Origin: CBDUBS01 sp965365445 | Lineage (GTDB): Bacteria; Bacteroidota; Rhodothermia; Rhodothermales; DASSAV01 | Assembly: GCA_965365445.1 (NCBI GenBank) | Contig: CBDUBS010000015.1 | Coordinates: 1 to 34,310 of the forward strand | Length of the DNA: 34,310 bases | Reading direction: 5' to 3' | In this document: piece by piece, positions 31,863 through 34,310 of the stretch | How positions within the stretch are numbered: position 1 is the stretch's first letter | Layout of the letters: every line of letters starts with the position of its first letter | Translations under genes and position numbers: made by a program | The notes under the pieces: generated by a model | Told to the model about the DNA's origin: nothing | Seen by the model: the letters and a program-made list of their open reading frames with translations, nothing else | The model's database searches: none

Positions 31863-33614
31863 CTATGCTGCGTTTCGTTCGGCATCCTGCCCTTGCGCAC
31901 CGGGCGAAGGTTCTTCCTTTCGCGTCATGTGCTCCGGCGTGGAAATGCCCAGTACGTTCAGCCCGTTCCTGAGGACGATGCGGGCGGCCAGCGCCAGGTT
32001 CATCCGGGCCGTAGCCAGCGCCCGCGCTTCGCCAATGATGCGGCACTGTCCGTAGAACTGAGAAAATGCTACTGCTGCCTCGCGCAAATAGCCGGCTACC
32101 AGGTGAGGCTCCTTGACCTCGGCGGCCCGCTGGATGACGTCCGGGAAACGCAGCAGCACCGTCATCAGCGCCCGTTCGGTTTCGTGGGTAAGCAGCGAAA
32201 GATCCATGCCGGATTCAAAGGTGAAACCAACCTCCTGCGCTTTCCGAAGAATGGAGCAGATACGCGCATGTGCGTACTGGAGATAGAATACCGGGTTTTT
32301 CTCGCCGGCTTCCCGGGCCAGGTCCAGGTCGAACTCGAGATGGGTGTTCGGCGAGCGCATCAGGAAGAAAAAGCGCGTCACGTCCTCCCCGACCTCGTCC
32401 ATCAATTCGTCCAACGTCACGTAATTGGCTTTGCGGGTGCTCATCTTTACGGGCTCCCCGCCACGGACCAGCGTGACGAACTGATAAATGACCACGTCCA
32501 CCCGGGAGGCGTCGTAGCCGAGCACCTCCAACCCGCTGAGCACGTCGGGGTAGGTGGCAATGTGATCGGCCCCGAAGATGTCCACCATGCGGTCGAAACC
32601 GCGCTCGAACTTGGTGACGTGGTAGGCGATATCGGGGAGGCGATAGGTGGGTTCGCCGGTGCTTTTCACCAGCACGGTATCCTGCTCTTTGCCGAAATCC
32701 GTCGTCCGAAACCAGACGGCTCCGTCCCGGTCGTACACCGTATTCCGATCACGAAGGTGCTTGAGCACCGCCTCGATCCGGCCGTTTTCATACAGCGAGT
32801 ATTCGTTGAAGTACGAATCCATCACGATGCCCATGCGCCGCATCGTCCGGTCGATCTCGGCGAAGATGGCTTGCTGGGCGGCTTCCTTGAATACCGCGCT
32901 GTCGGCGGAATTCTGCAGGCTATCCCCGTGCCGCTCCACGAGGCGCCCGGCAATCTCGATGATGTATTCCCCGAGGTACCCGTCGTCCGGGAACGGCTCC
33001 GGGACGGTGACGGTTCGGCCGTCGCCGACGTTCATTTCCCGGGTAGGAAGCTCCGGATCGATCAGGGCGAGGTACCGGGCGCGCACCGACTCGCCGAGGA
33101 TGCGCATTTGCCGCCCGGCATCGTTGAAGTAGTATTCCCGCGTGACGTCGTAGCCGATCCGGTCGAGCAAGTTGGCAATGGTGTCGCCAAGGACGGCGTT
33201 GCGCCCGTGCCCAACCGTAAGCGGCCCGGTCGGGTTGGCGCTCACGTACTCGACCAGCGCGCGCTTCCCCCGCCCTGTGGACGAGCGTCCGTAACGGTCG
33301 GCATCGGCCAGCAACCGGGCGAGGGCATCGGAGAGAAAGGCAGGGGCAAACCGGACGTTGAGAAAGCCCGGCCCGGCGATTTCTACGGAGGCCAGGTAGC
33401 CGGCCTCATCGGTTTCGCGGAGGCCACGGGCGATTTCCTCGGCAATCTGGCGTGGCGCCCGCCGAAGCGGGCGGGCCAACTGCATGGCGGCGTTGGTCGA
33501 AAGGTCGCCGTGGTCGGGGTTGGCCGGCGCCTCGATGTCGGGGACGAACGACTCCGGGACGTCCTCCATGCCTGCAAAGACCTGGTGGAGTTGTTGTTCT
33601 AAATAGGATCGCAT
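31863..33614 (-). CDS. argS: Arginyl-tRNA synthetase
   Basis: Charges tRNA-Arg in the cytoplasm. The 583-residue class I enzyme has an N-terminal Add1-type domain (PANPDHGDLSTNAAMQLA), the signature EYVSANPTGPLTVGHGRN near 123-140, KMSTRKANYVTLDE near 388-401 (KMSKS region), and the DALR anticodon-binding domain ending at GISTPEHM. Two oddities: the HIGH motif reads TVGH, with Thr in place of the first His, and about 20 extra residues rich in charge, Pro and Gly follow the usually terminal Met. The frame is open upstream to 33842, but ATG 33614 matches the family start. It is 38 bases from the tldD stop. Confidence 0.95.
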   Translation of the reverse strand: MRSYLEQQLHQVFAGMEDVPESFVPDIEAPANPDHGDLSTNAAMQLARPLRRAPRQIAEEIARGLRETDEAGYLASVEIAGPGFLNVRFAPAFLSDALARLLADADRYGRSSTGRGKRALVEYVSANPTGPLTVGHGRNAVLGDTIANLLDRIGYDVTREYYFNDAGRQMRILGESVRARYLALIDPELPTREMNVGDGRTVTVPEPFPDDGYLGEYIIEIAGRLVERHGDSLQNSADSAVFKEAAQQAIFAEIDRTMRRMGIVMDSYFNEYSLYENGRIEAVLKHLRDRNTVYDRDGAVWFRTTDFGKEQDTVLVKSTGEPTYRLPDIAYHVTKFERGFDRMVDIFGADHIATYPDVLSGLEVLGYDASRVDVVIYQFVTLVRGGEPVKMSTRKANYVTLDELMDEVGEDVTRFFFLMRSPNTHLEFDLDLAREAGEKNPVFYLQYAHARICSILRKAQEVGFTFESGMDLSLLTHETERALMTVLLRFPDVIQRAAEVKEPHLVAGYLREAAVAFSQFYGQCRIIGEARALATARMNLALAARIVLRNGLNVLGISTPEHMTRKEEPSPGAQGQDAERNAA

Positions 33615-33652
33615 GAAAGCGTTGGGTTCAGGTAGGTAACGAAAGCCGGAAT

Positions 33653-34310
33653 CTACGAAAAAGGCGGCTCGGATTCCGCCGGTTCGATGTCCAACCCGGA
33701 TACGAGCAGCGTGGGGGCTCCGGAGCTTACCGGCACGATTTGCCCCGCCTTGAGGCACTGCCCCCGCCCGGCATCGATCCGGAAGTCGTCGGCTACCCCG
33801 ACGATGCGGCGCAGTGAATCCAGGCCGTTTCCGGCAATCCACACGCCGCCGACGGGCCGGGTCAGCCGGCCGTTCTCGATGCGGCGCCCCTGCACCACTT
33901 CAAGGGTCGTCTGGCCTGTTTCCGGATCGTAACGGCCCCGCCCCGGCGTTTCGATGTACAGCCCCTCCTTGACGTCTGCTATCAAATCGCCGGGCCGGTC
34001 GGTTCCGGGCATCAGGATGAGGTTAGTCATGCGCGGGAGCGGTGGATGCCGGTAATCCTGCCGTCGCCCGTTGCCCGTTAGCGGGAAGCCGGTTCGATAG
34101 GCATACACGCGGTCGGTGAGCGGGTTGCCGAGCGCACCGTTCCGGATGAGCGCGGTTCGCCCCGCAGGAGCGCCCTCGTCGTCAAAGGGGGTCGTGGCCC
34201 TGCCCCCCGGCAGCGTCCCGTCGTCGATGAGCGTCACGCATTCGGGCGCCACTGGACTGCCGGCCTTTCCGGGGGGCGCCGCCGTATCCGCTTCGAGGCG
34301 GTGGCCTATT
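33653..34310 (-). CDS. tldD: TldD/PmbA family metalloprotease, TldD type (partial, 5' end outside window)
   Basis: This is the C-terminal 219 residues of a TldD-type protease; the family works as TldD/TldE heterodimers that cleave unfolded peptides and help mature some modified peptides. Visible landmarks are SPVAPECVTLIDDGTLPGG and the FDDEG just after it, then TGNGRRQDYRHPPLPRMTN, DVKEGLYIETPG, GVWIAGNGLDSLRRI and the final QCLKAGQIVPVSSGAPTLLV. The zinc motif HExxxH lies upstream, outside the window. The frame runs without a stop to the right edge, so the GTG at 34252 is not the start. It precedes argS by 38 bases. Confidence 0.9.
   Translation of the reverse strand, partial: IGHRLEADTAAPPGKAGSPVAPECVTLIDDGTLPGGRATTPFDDEGAPAGRTALIRNGALGNPLTDRVYAYRTGFPLTGNGRRQDYRHPPLPRMTNLILMPGTDRPGDLIADVKEGLYIETPGRGRYDPETGQTTLEVVQGRRIENGRLTRPVGGVWIAGNGLDSLRRIVGVADDFRIDAGRGQCLKAGQIVPVSSGAPTLLVSGLDIEPAESEPPFS

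Noticed and set aside
31839..33602. 587-codon open frame on the plus strand opposite argS
   Set aside because: It mirrors argS codons, has no recognisable motif and no start signal; argS is certain.
33615..33842. Upstream extension of argS by 76 codons into tldD
   Set aside because: The extension is antisense-frame noise within tldD and includes an unlikely Arg-rich segment; the ATG at 33614 matches the ArgRS N-terminus.
1..34310. Search by eye for tRNA or rRNA genes, CRISPR repeats, insertion sequence ends and defence systems
   Set aside because: No clover-leaf candidates, regularly spaced repeats, transposase motifs or defence-type proteins were found; the UvrD-type helicase has ordinary repair-helicase motifs and no nuclease fusion.

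Overview
The window looks like core chromosome of a G+C-rich member of the Bacteroidota / Rhodothermota branch (Rhodothermales-like). The reasons are a parA-parB-DUF5683 block, a TonB-type energy transducer with a Bacteroidota-style layout, a promoter before rpsU matching the Bacteroidota TTG / TAnnTTTG pattern, a serine-palmitoyltransferase-type lipid enzyme, and many genes without a clear Shine-Dalgarno sequence. The placement is inferred from gene content; no rRNA is present. I see no tRNA, rRNA, CRISPR array, insertion sequence or phage gene.

Layout, left to right. (1) 1-1002: the end of nnrD (metabolite repair) overlapping a VanZ-like membrane protein. (2) 1260-1995: tonB with its own terminator. 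(3) 2000-7912, minus strand: a run read as UvrD-type helicase, GNAT acetyltransferase, two MacB-like ABC permeases and rpiA. (4) 8248-10668, plus strand: parA, parB and a DUF5683 protein, probably the chromosome segregation locus. (5) 10904-15348, plus strand: an MJ1255-type glycosyltransferase, an SPT-like alpha-oxoamine synthase, a GNAT-fold acyltransferase-like protein and a HAD phosphatase. The first three suggest a sphingolipid or sulfonolipid pathway. (6) 15370-16631, minus strand: rdgB and a family 2 glycosyltransferase. (7) rpsU with a strong promoter and Shine-Dalgarno. (8) 17084-21906, minus strand: a 1221-residue E2-E1 fused 2-oxoglutarate decarboxylase/dehydrogenase of the mycobacterial Kgd type, preceded by an NAD-dependent epimerase/reductase that could belong to the lipid pathway. 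(9) A CoA-binding protein. (10) 22602-28401, minus strand: an exported GH2 beta-galactosidase, an RlmD-type RNA methyltransferase, a cNMP-binding protein without a DNA-binding domain and an unknown protein. (11) A DoxX protein on the plus strand. (12) 29009-34310, minus strand: a DUF4097-like lipoprotein, ftsX, prephenate dehydratase, argS and the end of tldD.

Most genes are housekeeping. The points most worth following are the split lipid-biosynthesis set (SPT homologue, GNAT acyltransferase and glycosyltransferase, with an epimerase 6 kb away), the Kgd-type fusion outside Actinobacteria, the rpsU control region, the interleaved inverted repeats before parA, the altered HIGH motif and extra tail of ArgS, and the orphan permease pair.
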